Notes: generated from the sequence alone by a model not told the origin. A DNA stretch of 64,000 nucleotides from an uncultured Massilia sp. (GCF_913773735.1 NZ_CAJYEB010000019.1:1-64000); one strand, 5' to 3'. Positions 7,323 through 16,476 are shown, numbered from the stretch's first letter. A program made the numbers and translations.

Positions 7323-8519
7323 TCACACGCGCTCGATGATGCCCGCCGCGCCCATGCCGGCGCCGACGCACATGGTCACCATGCCGTACTTCAGGTTGTT
7401 GCGGCGCAGGGCGTGCACGACGGTCGCGGCGCGGATCGCGCCGGTCGCGCCCAGCGGGTGGCCCAGGGCGATCGCGCCGCCCATCGGGTTGACCTTGCTG
7501 GTGTCCAGGTCCAGGTCGCGGATCACGGCCAGCGCCTGGGCGGCGAAGGCTTCGTTCAGCTCGATCCAGTCCAGCTGGTCCTGGGTGATGCCGGCGGCGG
7601 CCAGGGCCGCGGGGATCGCGAACTTCGGACCGATGCCCATGATCTCCGGCGGCACGCCGCGCACGGCGAACGAGGAGAACTTGGCCAGCGGGGTCAGGTT
7701 GTGTTCCTTCAGGATCTTCTCGCTGACGACCAGCAGCGCGCCCGCGCCATCCGACATCTGCGACGAGGTCGCGGCGGTGACGCTGCCCTTGGCGGCGAAC
7801 ACGGGCTTGAGCTTGGCCATCGCTTCCAGGCTGGCGTCGGCGCGCGGGCCTTCGTCGTGCTCGACCAGGCGACGCTTGACGTCGACCTCGCCGGTGGCCA
7901 GGTTCGGCGTGCGGGTCACGGCCTCGACCGGGGTGATCTCGTCCTTGAAGTACCCTGCCTGCTGGGCGGCGACCGCCTTGCGGTGCGATTCCAGGCCGAA
8001 CGCGTCCTGGTCTTCGCGCGAGATCTTCCACTGCGTCGCGACCTTCTCGGCGGTCAGGCCCATGCCGTAGGCCAGGCCGACGTTCTCGTCCTCGAACACG
8101 CGCATGTTGATCGACGGGTGGTGGCCCATCATCGGCACCATCGACATCGATTCGACGCCGCCGGCGATCATCACGTCGGCTTCGCCCACGCGGATGCGGT
8201 CCGCGGCCATCGCCAGGGCGGTGATGCCCGAGGCGCAGTAGCGGTTGACGGTCACGCCGCCGATGGTGTTCGGCAGGCCGGCCATCACGACGGCCTGGCG
8301 CGCGATGTTGAAGCCCTGCTCCGCTTCCGGGAACGAGCAGCCGATGATGGCGTCGACGATCAGTTTCGGATCGAGGTTCGGCACCTGGCCCATGGCGCCC
8401 TGGATCGCGGCGATCAGGAGGTCGTCCGGACGGGTCTTGTTGAACACGCCGCGCGGCGCCTTGCCGATCGGGGTGCGGGTCGCTGCGACGATGTATGCGT
8501 CTTGAAGTTGTTTGCTCAT
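7323..8519 (-). CDS. Acetyl-CoA C-acyltransferase (3-ketoacyl-CoA thiolase)
   Basis: 398-aa thiolase catalysing the last step of beta-oxidation, cleavage of 3-ketoacyl-CoA with CoA. The acylated cysteine is in NRYCASGI (about residue 90), the catalytic His is in GHPLGATG (about 354), and the second cysteine is in CVGAGMGAAG (about 385). These are the three thiolase signature blocks, and the length is normal. It lies 27 nt downstream of the 3-hydroxyacyl-CoA dehydrogenase gene in the same orientation, the usual FadB-FadA pairing, and is followed by a strong terminator. Degradative rather than biosynthetic function is inferred from the neighbours. Confidence 0.92.
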   Translation of the reverse strand: MSKQLQDAYIVAATRTPIGKAPRGVFNKTRPDDLLIAAIQGAMGQVPNLDPKLIVDAIIGCSFPEAEQGFNIARQAVVMAGLPNTIGGVTVNRYCASGITALAMAADRIRVGEADVMIAGGVESMSMVPMMGHHPSINMRVFEDENVGLAYGMGLTAEKVATQWKISREDQDAFGLESHRKAVAAQQAGYFKDEITPVEAVTRTPNLATGEVDVKRRLVEHDEGPRADASLEAMAKLKPVFAAKGSVTAATSSQMSDGAGALLVVSEKILKEHNLTPLAKFSSFAVRGVPPEIMGIGPKFAIPAALAAAGITQDQLDWIELNEAFAAQALAVIRDLDLDTSKVNPMGGAIALGHPLGATGAIRAATVVHALRRNNLKYGMVTMCVGAGMGAAGIIERV

Positions 8520-8546
8520 GTCATTAGTCCTTTTAATCCGCGGCGA

Positions 8547-10943
8547 TCAGTTGCGCACCGGCTTACCGGTCTGCATCATGCCCATGATCCGTTCCTGGGT
8601 CTTCGGATTGTTCAGCAGCGAAACGAACGCCTTGCGCTCCATGTCCAGCAACCACTGCTCGGACACCACGCTGCCCTGGTCGACGTCGCCGCCGCTCACG
8701 ATCTCGGCGATGGTGTCGCCCAGGTGGTAGTCGTAGGCGGAGATGAAGCCGCCGTCGCGCATATTGACCATCTGGCCGCGGATCGTCGCCCAGCCGTAGC
8801 GGCCGGTGACCGTGACCGGGCGGCGCGCCGGGGCGCGGTAGCCGGCATCGAACATGGCGCGCGCGGTGACCTTCGCCACGTGCAGCAGTTCGTACGGGTT
8901 GAACACGATGACGTCGTCTTCCTTCAGGTAGCCCATGGCCTTCGCTTCCAGCGCCGACTTCGACACTTGCGCGGTGGCCGCGTTCATGAAGCCGGTCTTC
9001 AGGAATTGCAGGATGTCGTTGCCCTTGGCTTCGTTGGCCGCGCGCAGCGCCGCTTCCTTCAGGCCGCCGCCGGCCGGCACCAGGCCGACGCCCACTTCGA
9101 CCAGGCCGATGTAGGACTCGATCGAGGCCACGCGCTTGCTTGCGTGCAGCGCCATCTCGCAGCCGCCGCCCAGGGCCAGGCCGGCCACCGCCGCCACGAC
9201 CGGGATGTTCGAATACTTCATGGCCATGAAGGTGTCCTGCAGTTCCTTCACGATCGGGTCCATCGCCTTGGCGCCGCCCGCCATGAAGGCCGGCAGGGCC
9301 GATTGCAGGTCGGCGCCGGCCGAGAACGCGCCGCCTTCGGCCGCGTCGGTATTCCAGATCACGACACCCTTGTAGCCCTTCTCGGCTTCCGCCAGGGCGC
9401 GCTGGATGCCCTTGATGACGCCGTCGCCGATCACGTGCATCTTGGTCTTGAGCGAGATGACCAGCACCTCGTCGTCCGCGTGCCACAGGCGCACGGAGTC
9501 GTCCTCGAACACGGTGGTGCCAAAGGTCTTCGGATCGGCACCGCCCAGGCCCACGACCGGGGCGCGGAACTGCTGGCGCTGGTACACCGGCAGGTCGGAC
9601 AGCGGCACGTAGGCGTTCTTCGACACCGAGTACGAGCCTTCCGGCGTGTGCACGCCCTTCTCCGAGACGGGCGCGCCGAACACCCAGTCCGGCAGCGGTG
9701 CGTTGCTCAATGCCTTGCCGGCGTCGATGTCTTCCTTGACCCACTGGGCGATCTGGGTCCAGCCGGCGGCCTGCCAGGTCTCGAACGGACCGACGCTCCA
9801 GCCGAAGCCCCAGCGCATCGCGAAGTCGACGTCGCGCGCGTTGTCGGCGATCGACTCCAGGTGGAAGGCGATGTAGTGGAAGGCGTCGCGGAAGATCGCC
9901 CACAGGAACTGTGCCTGCGGGTTGCTCGATTCGCGCATCGCCTTGAACTTCTTGACCGGGTCCTTCTCTTTCAGGATGCGGCCGACGATGTCGGCGGCCT
10001 TGGCGCCGCCCGGCACGTATTCGCCGGTGGCGAAGTCCAGGCGCAGGATGTCCTTGCCGACCTTTTTATAAAAGCCGGCGCCGGTCTTCTGGCCCAGCGC
10101 GCCCTTCTCGACCAGCTTGGCCAGCACGTCCGGGGTTTTATACACGCCGAAGAACGGATCGTCCTTCAGGTTGTCCTGCATGGTCTTGATCACATGGCCC
10201 ATCGTGTCCAGGCCGACCACGTCCGCGGTGCGGAAAGTGCCCGACTTGGCGCGGCCCAGCTTGGCGCCGGTCAGGTCGTCGACCACGTCGACGGACAGGC
10301 CGAACTTCTCGGCTTCGACGATGGTGGCCAGCATGCCGAAGATGCCGACGCGGTTGGCGATGAAGTTCGGGGTGTCCTTGGCGCGCACGACGCCCTTGCC
10401 CAGGGTCGAGGTCAGGAAGGTCTCGAGCTGGTCGAGGATTTCCGGCCTGGTGGCGGCGGTCGGGATCAGCTCGACCAGGTGCATGTAGCGCGGCGGGTTG
10501 AAGAAGTGCACGCCGCAGAAGCGCGACTTCAGTTCGGCGTCGAAGCCTTCCGCCAGCTTCTCGATCGACAGGCCCGAGGTGTTCGAGGCGAAGATCGCGT
10601 TCGGACCGATGTGCGGCGCGACCTTCTTGTACAGGTCGTGCTTCCAGTCCATGCGCTCGGCGATGGCTTCGATGATCAGGTCGCAGCCGGCCAGCACGTC
10701 GAGGTTGTCCTCGTAGTTGGCCACTTCGATCAGCGCGGCGTCGTCCTTGTTGCCCAGCGGGGCCGGCGACAGCTTTTTCAGGTTCTCGATGGCCTTCAGG
10801 ACGATGCCGTTCTTGTTCCCCTCTTTGGCCGGCAGGTCGAACAGCACGACCGGCACCTTGGCGTTGACGCAGTGCGCGGCGATCTGCGCGCCCATCACGC
10901 CGGCGCCCAGCACGGCGACTTTCTTGACGATGAAGTTGGACAT
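8547..10943 (-). CDS. Bifunctional 3-hydroxyacyl-CoA dehydrogenase / enoyl-CoA hydratase
   Basis: 798-aa beta-oxidation enzyme. The N-terminus carries the NAD-binding Rossmann motif AVLGAGVMGAQIA (about residues 8-20) and the 3-hydroxyacyl-CoA dehydrogenase domain (HFFNPPRYMHLVE; PNFIANRVG). A crotonase domain follows in the second half (FSAGADLQS; VAGLALGGGCEMAL). This order is reversed compared with E. coli FadB and resembles the FadN type found with separate thiolases. I start at 10943 (MSNFIVKK, RBS AGGAA); the 16-codon upstream extension comes from a dispersed repeat. It is downstream of acyl-CoA dehydrogenase and upstream of thiolase. Confidence 0.92.
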   Translation of the reverse strand: MSNFIVKKVAVLGAGVMGAQIAAHCVNAKVPVVLFDLPAKEGNKNGIVLKAIENLKKLSPAPLGNKDDAALIEVANYEDNLDVLAGCDLIIEAIAERMDWKHDLYKKVAPHIGPNAIFASNTSGLSIEKLAEGFDAELKSRFCGVHFFNPPRYMHLVELIPTAATRPEILDQLETFLTSTLGKGVVRAKDTPNFIANRVGIFGMLATIVEAEKFGLSVDVVDDLTGAKLGRAKSGTFRTADVVGLDTMGHVIKTMQDNLKDDPFFGVYKTPDVLAKLVEKGALGQKTGAGFYKKVGKDILRLDFATGEYVPGGAKAADIVGRILKEKDPVKKFKAMRESSNPQAQFLWAIFRDAFHYIAFHLESIADNARDVDFAMRWGFGWSVGPFETWQAAGWTQIAQWVKEDIDAGKALSNAPLPDWVFGAPVSEKGVHTPEGSYSVSKNAYVPLSDLPVYQRQQFRAPVVGLGGADPKTFGTTVFEDDSVRLWHADDEVLVISLKTKMHVIGDGVIKGIQRALAEAEKGYKGVVIWNTDAAEGGAFSAGADLQSALPAFMAGGAKAMDPIVKELQDTFMAMKYSNIPVVAAVAGLALGGGCEMALHASKRVASIESYIGLVEVGVGLVPAGGGLKEAALRAANEAKGNDILQFLKTGFMNAATAQVSKSALEAKAMGYLKEDDVIVFNPYELLHVAKVTARAMFDAGYRAPARRPVTVTGRYGWATIRGQMVNMRDGGFISAYDYHLGDTIAEIVSGGDVDQGSVVSEQWLLDMERKAFVSLLNNPKTQERIMGMMQTGKPVRN

Positions 10944-10964
10944 ATCAATATTCCTAGTTGGAGC

Positions 10965-11039
10965 GTCGTCCCTGCGAAGGCAGGAACCCAATCGATGCGA
11001 TGCGCTACGAAATCGGATCCCGGCCTGCGCCGGGACGAC
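10965..11039. repeat. Dispersed cruciform repeat, copy A
   Basis: Outer arms GTCGTCCC (10965-10972) and GGGACGAC (11032-11039) enclose two small hairpins: CCTGC/GCAGG (10971-10984) and CCCGGC/GCCGGG (11019-11034). The same architecture recurs at 34479-34563. It sits between the acyl-CoA dehydrogenase stop and the next gene of the operon. Confidence 0.75.
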
Positions 11040-11083
11040 GGGTCAATGAAGCAAGCGTATGCGTTGGTACGTGATGGTCGTGC

Positions 11084-12874
11084 TCAGAACAGGTCCGCGT
11101 CCAGCGCCAGCAGGTTCGATGCGCCCGAGCGCGCCTGGCGGATCAGCATCGCGGTTTCCGGGTACAGGCGGGCGAAGTAGAAGCGCGCGGTGGCCAGCTT
11201 CGACTCGTAGAACTTGTCGCCCGAATCCTTCTTCTCCAGCGCGATCTTGGCCATCTGCGCGAAGAAGTAGGAGAACACCAGGTGGCCGGCCACGCGCAGG
11301 TAGGGCACGGCGGCGGCACCGACCTCGTCCTGGTTCTGGAAGGCCTTCATGCCGATTTCCATGGTCAGCTTGGTGACCTTCTCGCCCAGTTCGCCCAGCG
11401 GGGTCACGAACTCGGACAGGTTCTCGTCCAGGCCGTTGTCTTCCACGAAGGCCTTGATCTTCTCGCCGAAGGCGCGCAGCTTGGCGCCGTTGTCCATCAG
11501 GATCTTGCGGCCCAGCAGGTCCAGCGACTGCACGGTGTTCGTGCCTTCGTAGATCATGTTGATGCGGGCGTCGCGCACGTACTGCTCCATGCCCCACTCG
11601 CTGATGTAGCCGTGGCCGCCGTACACCTGCAGCGCTTCCGACGTGGCGATCCAGCCGTTGTCGGTGATGAAGGCCTTGACGATCGGGGTCAAGAGCGCGA
11701 CTTCGCCGGCGGCTTCCTTGCGCACTTCCTCGTCCGGGTGGTTCAGCTCGCGGTCGATCTGCAGCGCCACGTACGAGGTCAGCGCGCGCGCGCCTTCGGC
11801 GTAGGCCTTGGCGGTCAGCAGCATGCGCCGCACGTCCGGGTGCACGATGATCGGGTCGGCCGGCTTGTCCGGCGCCTTCGGGCCCGACAGGCTGCGCATC
11901 TGGATGCGGTCCTTGGCGTAGGCCAGCGCGTTCTGGTAGGCGACTTCGGTCAGGCCCAGCGACTGCATGCCCACGCCCAGGCGGGCGGCGTTCATGAACA
12001 CGAACATCGCCTGCAGGCCCTTGTGCGGCTGGCCGATCAGGGTGCCGACGGCGCCGTCCAGGTTCATCTGGCAGGTGGCGTTGCCGTGGATGCCCATCTT
12101 TTCCTCGATGGCGCCGCAGAAGATCGGGTTGCGCTCGCCCAGCGAACCGTCGGCGTTCGGCAGGAACTTCGGCACCAGGAACAGCGAGATGCCCTTCGAG
12201 CCTTCCGGCGCGTCCGGCAGGCGCGCCAGCACCAGGTGGACGATGTTCTCGGCCATGTCGTGGTCGCCGGCCGAGATGAAGATCTTCGAGCCGGTGATCT
12301 TGTAGGTGCCGTCGGCCTGCGGTTCGGCCTTCGAGCGCAGCAGGCCCAGGTCGGTGCCGCAGTGGGCTTCGGTCAGGCACATGGTGCCGGTCCATTCGCC
12401 CGAGACCAGCTTCGGCAGGTAGAACTTCTTCTGGTCGTCGGTGCCGTGCTCCTTCAGGCACTCGTAGGCGCCGTGCGACAGGCCCGGGTACATCGACCAG
12501 GCCTGGTTCGACGAGTTCAGCATCTCGTAGAAGGAGTTGTTCAGCGAGACCGGCAGGCCCTGGCCGCCGTATTCCGGATCGCAGGCCAGCGCCGCCCAGC
12601 CGCCGTCGACGTACTGCTTGTAGGCTTCCTTGAAGCCCTTCGGCGTGGTCACGGTCTTGCCGGCGGCGTCGTAATGGCAGCCCTCGCGGTCGCCGCTGTG
12701 GTTCAGCGGGAACAGGACTTCCTGCGTGAACTTCGCGCCCTCTTCCAGGACCTGGTTGATGATGTCGGCATCGATCTCCTGGTAGGCAGGCAGGTTCTTG
12801 AACTCTTCGGTGACGTTGAGGAATTCATGCAGGACGAACTGCATATCCCGAAGTGGCGCGACGTACTGACCCAT
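11084..12874 (-). CDS. Acyl-CoA dehydrogenase with C-terminal extension
   Basis: 596-aa flavoprotein that introduces the 2,3 double bond into acyl-CoA. It is longer than the roughly 385-aa classical enzymes, with the extra C-terminal domain of the long FadE-like subfamily. Recognisable blocks: MCLTEAHCGTDLG (FAD/substrate region), GTYKITGSKIFISAGDHD, and YGGHGYISEWGMEQYVRDARI with IYEGTNTVQSLDLLGRK (FAD and catalytic-base region). RBS AGGAGA is 5 nt before the ATG. It is the first enzyme gene after the TetR regulator, 30 nt apart, and opens the beta-oxidation unit. Chain-length preference is not deducible. Confidence 0.92.
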   Translation of the reverse strand: MGQYVAPLRDMQFVLHEFLNVTEEFKNLPAYQEIDADIINQVLEEGAKFTQEVLFPLNHSGDREGCHYDAAGKTVTTPKGFKEAYKQYVDGGWAALACDPEYGGQGLPVSLNNSFYEMLNSSNQAWSMYPGLSHGAYECLKEHGTDDQKKFYLPKLVSGEWTGTMCLTEAHCGTDLGLLRSKAEPQADGTYKITGSKIFISAGDHDMAENIVHLVLARLPDAPEGSKGISLFLVPKFLPNADGSLGERNPIFCGAIEEKMGIHGNATCQMNLDGAVGTLIGQPHKGLQAMFVFMNAARLGVGMQSLGLTEVAYQNALAYAKDRIQMRSLSGPKAPDKPADPIIVHPDVRRMLLTAKAYAEGARALTSYVALQIDRELNHPDEEVRKEAAGEVALLTPIVKAFITDNGWIATSEALQVYGGHGYISEWGMEQYVRDARINMIYEGTNTVQSLDLLGRKILMDNGAKLRAFGEKIKAFVEDNGLDENLSEFVTPLGELGEKVTKLTMEIGMKAFQNQDEVGAAAVPYLRVAGHLVFSYFFAQMAKIALEKKDSGDKFYESKLATARFYFARLYPETAMLIRQARSGASNLLALDADLF

Positions 12875-12904
12875 GGTCTATCTCCTGACGAGGTGAATAT
12901 TGGT

Positions 12905-13543
12905 TTACTTGAGCGCGGAAGCTTCCGGCTGACTGCACTGCTTGCTGTTGGGGTTGCGGTAATCTTCGATCAGGCGCGCGAAGCCGCGGTGCGCGCGCTC
13001 GACGGTGCCCGGCAGGCGCAGGAAGCGCGCGTCGTGGTGCACCGCCAGCACCAGCCCGTACATCTCGTAGACGAGCTGGCGGGCGTCGGTGCCGGGCTTC
13101 AGGTCGCCGCAGTCGATGGCCTGCTGGGCGCCGCGCACCAGCGCTTCCTGCCAGGCGCGCACCATGGCCACCAGCGCCTCGCGGATCGGGCCCGGGCGGT
13201 CGTCGTACTCGACGGCGCCGCTGATGTAGATGCAGCCCGACGCGATCTCGACCGAGACGCGCTTGAGCCAGCGGTTGAACATCGCTTCGAGGCGCGGCAG
13301 GCCGCGGGCTTCCTTGATGCTGGGAAAAAACACTTCCTGCTCGAAGCGGCCGTGGTAGAGCCTGAGCACTTCGATCTGCAGGTCTTCGCGCGAACCGAAG
13401 TGCGCGAACACGCCCGACTTGCTCATGTTCATCCGGTCGGCCAGCAAGCCGATGGTCAGGCCCTCGAGGCCGTCTCGGCTGGCGAGCTCGAGCGCGACGT
13501 CGAGAATCGCCGCTCGCGTCATCTCGCCCTTGCGCATGCTCAT
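12905..13543 (-). CDS. TetR/AcrR family regulator, probable beta-oxidation repressor
   Basis: 212-aa transcription factor. The N-terminal helix-turn-helix (about residues 8-55: TRAAILDVALELASRDG, then IGLLADRMNMSKSGVFAHFGSREDL) is typical TetR, and the C-terminal ligand domain is helical. As first gene of the cluster, 30 nt before acyl-CoA dehydrogenase, it probably autoregulates the operon and responds to acyl-CoA, as FadR/PsrA-type TetR proteins do; that role is inference. The start has no strong RBS, so the second Met (residue 3) or the Met at residue 8 are alternatives. Confidence 0.85.
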   Translation of the reverse strand: MSMRKGEMTRAAILDVALELASRDGLEGLTIGLLADRMNMSKSGVFAHFGSREDLQIEVLRLYHGRFEQEVFFPSIKEARGLPRLEAMFNRWLKRVSVEIASGCIYISGAVEYDDRPGPIREALVAMVRAWQEALVRGAQQAIDCGDLKPGTDARQLVYEMYGLVLAVHHDARFLRLPGTVERAHRGFARLIEDYRNPNSKQCSQPEASALK

Positions 13544-13573
13544 GGATTTGGCTGGAGTGTTAATAATGCTACC

Positions 13574-13608
13574 CGTACGTGAATCGAAAAAATCCGAACG
13601 CTCGTACT
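13574..13608. promoter_or_regulatory. Possible TetR operator region
   Basis: Upstream of the TetR gene are CGTACG (13574-13579) and CGAACG-CT-CGTAC (13595-13607), the latter an imperfect palindrome of the 6-2-6 type that TetR proteins often use. I see no clear -10/-35, so the promoter position is not fixed. Confidence 0.3.
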
Positions 13609-13704
13609 ATTATCTACCAGCCTTGAAATGTCAAACGGGAAGTTTAGAGGCGCCGTTCTAGAGACCGGCGCGGCGCGAAGGCCGCCGGCGGGCGGCGGCC
13701 CCGC

Positions 13705-14100
13705 TCAATAGTCGCCGTCGCCGCCGACGCGGCCGATGGCCCGGCGGTCGCGCTTGGTGGGGCGGCCCTTGATGGTGCTGCCCGGTTCGGGGAACAGGCG
13801 GCGCGCCTCCTGGTCGTTGGCGCGCTTGACGACGCTGTCCTCGGTCTCGCGGTACAGCGCCTGCGCCACCGGCGCCGGGCCGCGCTTGTCGGACAGGTCC
13901 AGCACCACCACTTCCCAGCGCGTCGAGCCATTATCCACGAAGATCTTTTCGCCCACCTTCACGGAACGGGCCGGCTTGACGGGTTCGCCGCCGATGCGCA
14001 CCCGGCCGCGCTCGACCGCGTCCGCCGCCAGCGAGCGCGTCTTGAAGAAGCGCGCCGCCCACAGCCATTTGTCGATCCGTACGTTATCGGTTTCCATCAT
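13705..14100 (-). CDS. hslR: Heat shock protein 15 homologue, S4 RNA-binding protein
   Basis: 131-aa protein with an N-terminal S4 domain (RIDKWLWAARFFKTRSLAADAV, then RVRIGGEPVKPARSVKVGE). Hsp15 binds stalled 50S subunits carrying nascent chains and helps recycle them. The C-terminus is basic (GRPTKRDRRA), as in the family. The first two codons are both ATG, with AGGA upstream. A GC-rich hairpin (8-bp stem, 13680-13700) follows the stop but has no T-run. It is downstream of clsB in the same orientation, but separated from it by order rather than function. Confidence 0.88.
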   Translation of the reverse strand: MMETDNVRIDKWLWAARFFKTRSLAADAVERGRVRIGGEPVKPARSVKVGEKIFVDNGSTRWEVVVLDLSDKRGPAPVAQALYRETEDSVVKRANDQEARRLFPEPGSTIKGRPTKRDRRAIGRVGGDGDY

Positions 14101-14131
14101 CGTCCTGCTTGCTCATGTGACCGTCAATGGG

Positions 14132-15292
14132 TTAAGCATAACCGATGGCGAAGATGCGCATCGTCAGCCGATACAGCAGATAGGCCATTTCATGGCCGCA
14201 ACGGCGTAGCCATCCCAGTTGCCGCAGGTCGTCCATGCAGACCCCCACGCCGTCGGCGATGCCGCGCTCGACCTGGCGCGCCAGCGTGGCCGCGAACTCC
14301 GCGTCGCGCACGACGACGTTGGCTTCCTGGTTGACGAACAGCGACAGGCCGTCGCAATTGCTGGACCCGACCGTGGCCCAGTCGTGGTCGACCACCGCGA
14401 CCTTGGCGTGCAGCTGGGTCTTGCGGTATTCGACGATGCGCACGCCGGCGGCCAGCAGTTGCGGATAGAACGACGAGGCCACCGCATCCTGCATGCGGAA
14501 CTCGCCCACGCCGATCAGCAGGCTCACGTCGACGCCGCGCTGCGCGGCCCGGCACAATGCCTCGCGGAACTTGCGGCCGGGCGCGAAGTACGGCGTGGCC
14601 ATCAGCACCCGCTTGCGCGACTGCCCGATCGCCTGCAGGTAGGCACGCATGATCGTGCGGCGGTTGCGCAGGTTGTCGCGCACGACGAAGCCGGCGCGCA
14701 TCGGTCCGTCTCCCTGCGACGGCGGCGGCTTGCGCAACTCGCGGTACAGGTTGATGCGGCCGACGATCGGCAGGTGGCCGGCGCGCAACCACTGGGCCTG
14801 CGCCTCGCGATGGATCTCGTCCACCAGCGGCCCGCGCACGCTGACGGCGAAATCCCAGCGCGGCGCCGGCAGCGGCGCATGCGGGGCGTAGTCGTGCAGG
14901 CCGTCGTCGTTGGTATTGATGCCGCCGACGAAGGCCAGCGCGCGGTCGATCACGGCGATCTTGCGGTGGCTGCGCGCGGTGCCGCGCTTGAACCACGGAT
15001 TGAACATGCGGTAGTGCACGCAGTCGGCCGCGAACGCCTCGCGCAGGCGGCAGGCGGCGCGGTTGCCGGTGCCGAACCAGTCGGCCAGCACGCGCACCTT
15101 GACGCCGCGCCGCGCCGCGCGCACCAGCGCGTCGGTGACGGCGCGGGCCTGGTCGTCCTCGGCATAGATATAGGTCTCGTACAGGATCTCGGTGGCGGCC
15201 GCGTCGATGGCGGCCAGCAGCGCCGGGAAATACGTGCTGCCGCTTTCGAGCAGGGTGACGTCGTTGTTCGCTACGTACGCAACGGCGCGCAT
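14132..15292 (-). CDS. clsB: Cardiolipin synthase B
   Basis: 386-aa phospholipase D superfamily enzyme joining phosphatidyl groups to make cardiolipin. Two HKD motifs are visible: HRKIAVIDRALAFVGGIN (about residue 110) and HAKVAVVDHDWATVGSSN (about 290). The start at 15292 (MRAVAYVANND) is 2 nt after the stop of the upstream endonuclease-type gene, so the pair is translationally coupled. An open frame continues further upstream, but only antisense to the neighbour. No N-terminal membrane segments, in keeping with ClsB rather than ClsA. The pairing with an endonuclease/exonuclease/phosphatase gene matches E. coli ybhP-clsB. Confidence 0.87.
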   Translation of the reverse strand: MRAVAYVANNDVTLLESGSTYFPALLAAIDAAATEILYETYIYAEDDQARAVTDALVRAARRGVKVRVLADWFGTGNRAACRLREAFAADCVHYRMFNPWFKRGTARSHRKIAVIDRALAFVGGINTNDDGLHDYAPHAPLPAPRWDFAVSVRGPLVDEIHREAQAQWLRAGHLPIVGRINLYRELRKPPPSQGDGPMRAGFVVRDNLRNRRTIMRAYLQAIGQSRKRVLMATPYFAPGRKFREALCRAAQRGVDVSLLIGVGEFRMQDAVASSFYPQLLAAGVRIVEYRKTQLHAKVAVVDHDWATVGSSNCDGLSLFVNQEANVVVRDAEFAATLARQVERGIADGVGVCMDDLRQLGWLRRCGHEMAYLLYRLTMRIFAIGYA

Positions 15293-15294
15293 GG

Positions 15295-16113
15295 CTATGC
15301 CAGCTGCAGGCTGGCCAGGATCGGTGCGTGGTCCGACAGTTTCGCCCATTGCGGGCCGTGCAGCACTTCGGCGTGCTCGACCTTGAAGCCGCGCACGTAG
15401 ATGCGGTCGAGCCGGAACCAGGGCAGCGCGGCCGGGAAGGTACGCGCCGGCACCAGGCGCCGCTCGCGGCCCGCCATATTGCGCACCAGGTCGCCGATGC
15501 GCGACGGCTTGGCCAGTTCGTCGAACACCTCGACCACGCCCAGCTTCACGCGCAGGCAATCGCTCAGCGTATTGCGCCAGTCGTTGAAGTCGCCGGCGAT
15601 GATGACGGGTTCGTCGTCCCGGGCGGAATCCTTGACCGCGCTGATCAGGGCATCGGTCTGGCGCCGGCGGCTGCCTTCGAACAGGCCCAGGTGCACCACG
15701 TAGCAATGGACCTTGCCGGCGGCCGTCTCCAGCACGCAATGCAGGATGCCGCGCTGCTCGTACGCGTGGTCGGACACGTCGTGGTTGTGCTGGTTCTCGA
15801 TGGGGAAGCTGGACAGCAGCGCATTGCCGTGGTGGCCGTGGTCGTAGACCGCGTTCATGCCGTAGGCGGAGTGCAGCAGCACTTCCCCGGCAAAGAATTC
15901 GTGCTGGGATTTCTCGGGCCAGTGGTGATGAGGGCTGCGCACTTTCTCGCCATAGCGCGCCTGGTAGCGGTCATGCCGCCCCTGCACTTCCTGCAGGAAC
16001 ACGACATCCGCCTCGAAGGCGCCGATGGCCTTCTTGAGCGCTACCACGCGGGGCGTACTGCGCAGGGATGAAACGCCCTTGTGGATGTTGTAGGTCGCAA
16101 CACGGATTTTCAT
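15295..16113 (-). CDS. Endonuclease/exonuclease/phosphatase family protein (YbhP-like)
   Basis: 272-aa metal-dependent phosphoesterase. Motifs of the family in order: RVATYNIHKG (Asn ligand), FLQEVQG (Glu ligand), VHLGLFE, IIAGDFNDW (Asp/Asn ligands) and a C-terminal SDHAPI (catalytic Asp-His). There is no signal peptide. It is immediately upstream of, and coupled to, clsB, as in E. coli ybhP-clsB, which suggests a role linked to phospholipid metabolism; the substrate is unknown. The region before the ATG contains TACAAT about 10 nt upstream, so the leader may be very short. Confidence 0.85.
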   Translation of the reverse strand: MKIRVATYNIHKGVSSLRSTPRVVALKKAIGAFEADVVFLQEVQGRHDRYQARYGEKVRSPHHHWPEKSQHEFFAGEVLLHSAYGMNAVYDHGHHGNALLSSFPIENQHNHDVSDHAYEQRGILHCVLETAAGKVHCYVVHLGLFEGSRRRQTDALISAVKDSARDDEPVIIAGDFNDWRNTLSDCLRVKLGVVEVFDELAKPSRIGDLVRNMAGRERRLVPARTFPAALPWFRLDRIYVRGFKVEHAEVLHGPQWAKLSDHAPILASLQLA

Positions 16114-16199
16114 GGGAACATTGTAACCCCATCAGTCCGTGTTCTCCCGCGGGGTAGCGCAATCGTGCGTCGCCCGGACGCGCGGGGCGGAGAGGAAGC

Positions 16200-16385
16200 T
16201 CAGTTCGCTGCCGGCAGCAGGCCGGCGCCCGGCAGCGTCTCCGCGGGCGGGACGACGGGGTCGCGATAGACGGGATTGGTCCGCAGCGGCCCCATCAAGC
16301 GCAAGCCGTTCAGCAGTTCGATGCACAGGACGTCATTGTCGACGCCGACGCTCTTGACCTTCTCTTCGGATGCACGTTCGCTCAT
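16200..16385 (-). CDS. Small protein of unknown function (61 aa)
   Basis: The start at 16385 (MSERASEEKVKSVGV) has RBS AGGGAGA 7 nt upstream and a plausible sigma-70 promoter at 16448-16476, so it is probably real. The central strand pattern (KSVGVDNDVLCIELLNGLRL) faintly recalls the beta-rich DUF2442 fold, and the C-terminus is Pro/Ala-rich. There is no export signal. It lies alone between the sulfonate operon and the endonuclease-type gene. I do not recognise it with confidence. Confidence 0.55.
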   Translation of the reverse strand: MSERASEEKVKSVGVDNDVLCIELLNGLRLMGPLRTNPVYRDPVVPPAETLPGAGLLPAAN

Positions 16386-16447
16386 CTGGTTTCTCCCTAT
16401 CCTTTGTTGGACTTTCAAAACGAAAATTCGCCATCGGCGATCAATTG

Positions 16448-16476
16448 ACCTTAAACAAATCGTTTCTACCTGTCAA
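16448..16476 (-). promoter_or_regulatory. Sigma-70 promoter for the 61-aa protein gene
   Basis: On the minus strand: -35 TTGACA (16476-16471), a 17-nt spacer, -10 TAAGGT (16453-16448). It lies 63 nt upstream of the start codon. The -35 is a perfect consensus. Confidence 0.55.

Noticed and set aside
10944..10991. Sixteen-codon N-terminal extension of the hydroxyacyl-CoA dehydrogenase
   Set aside because: It is encoded by the dispersed repeat; RBS and family alignment favour 10943.
7308..11180. Plus-strand open frame of 1290 codons opposite thiolase and hydroxyacyl-CoA dehydrogenase
   Set aside because: Its residues are rich in His, Arg, Val and Gln in the pattern of an antisense frame to GC-rich genes; the minus-strand proteins are clearly recognisable.
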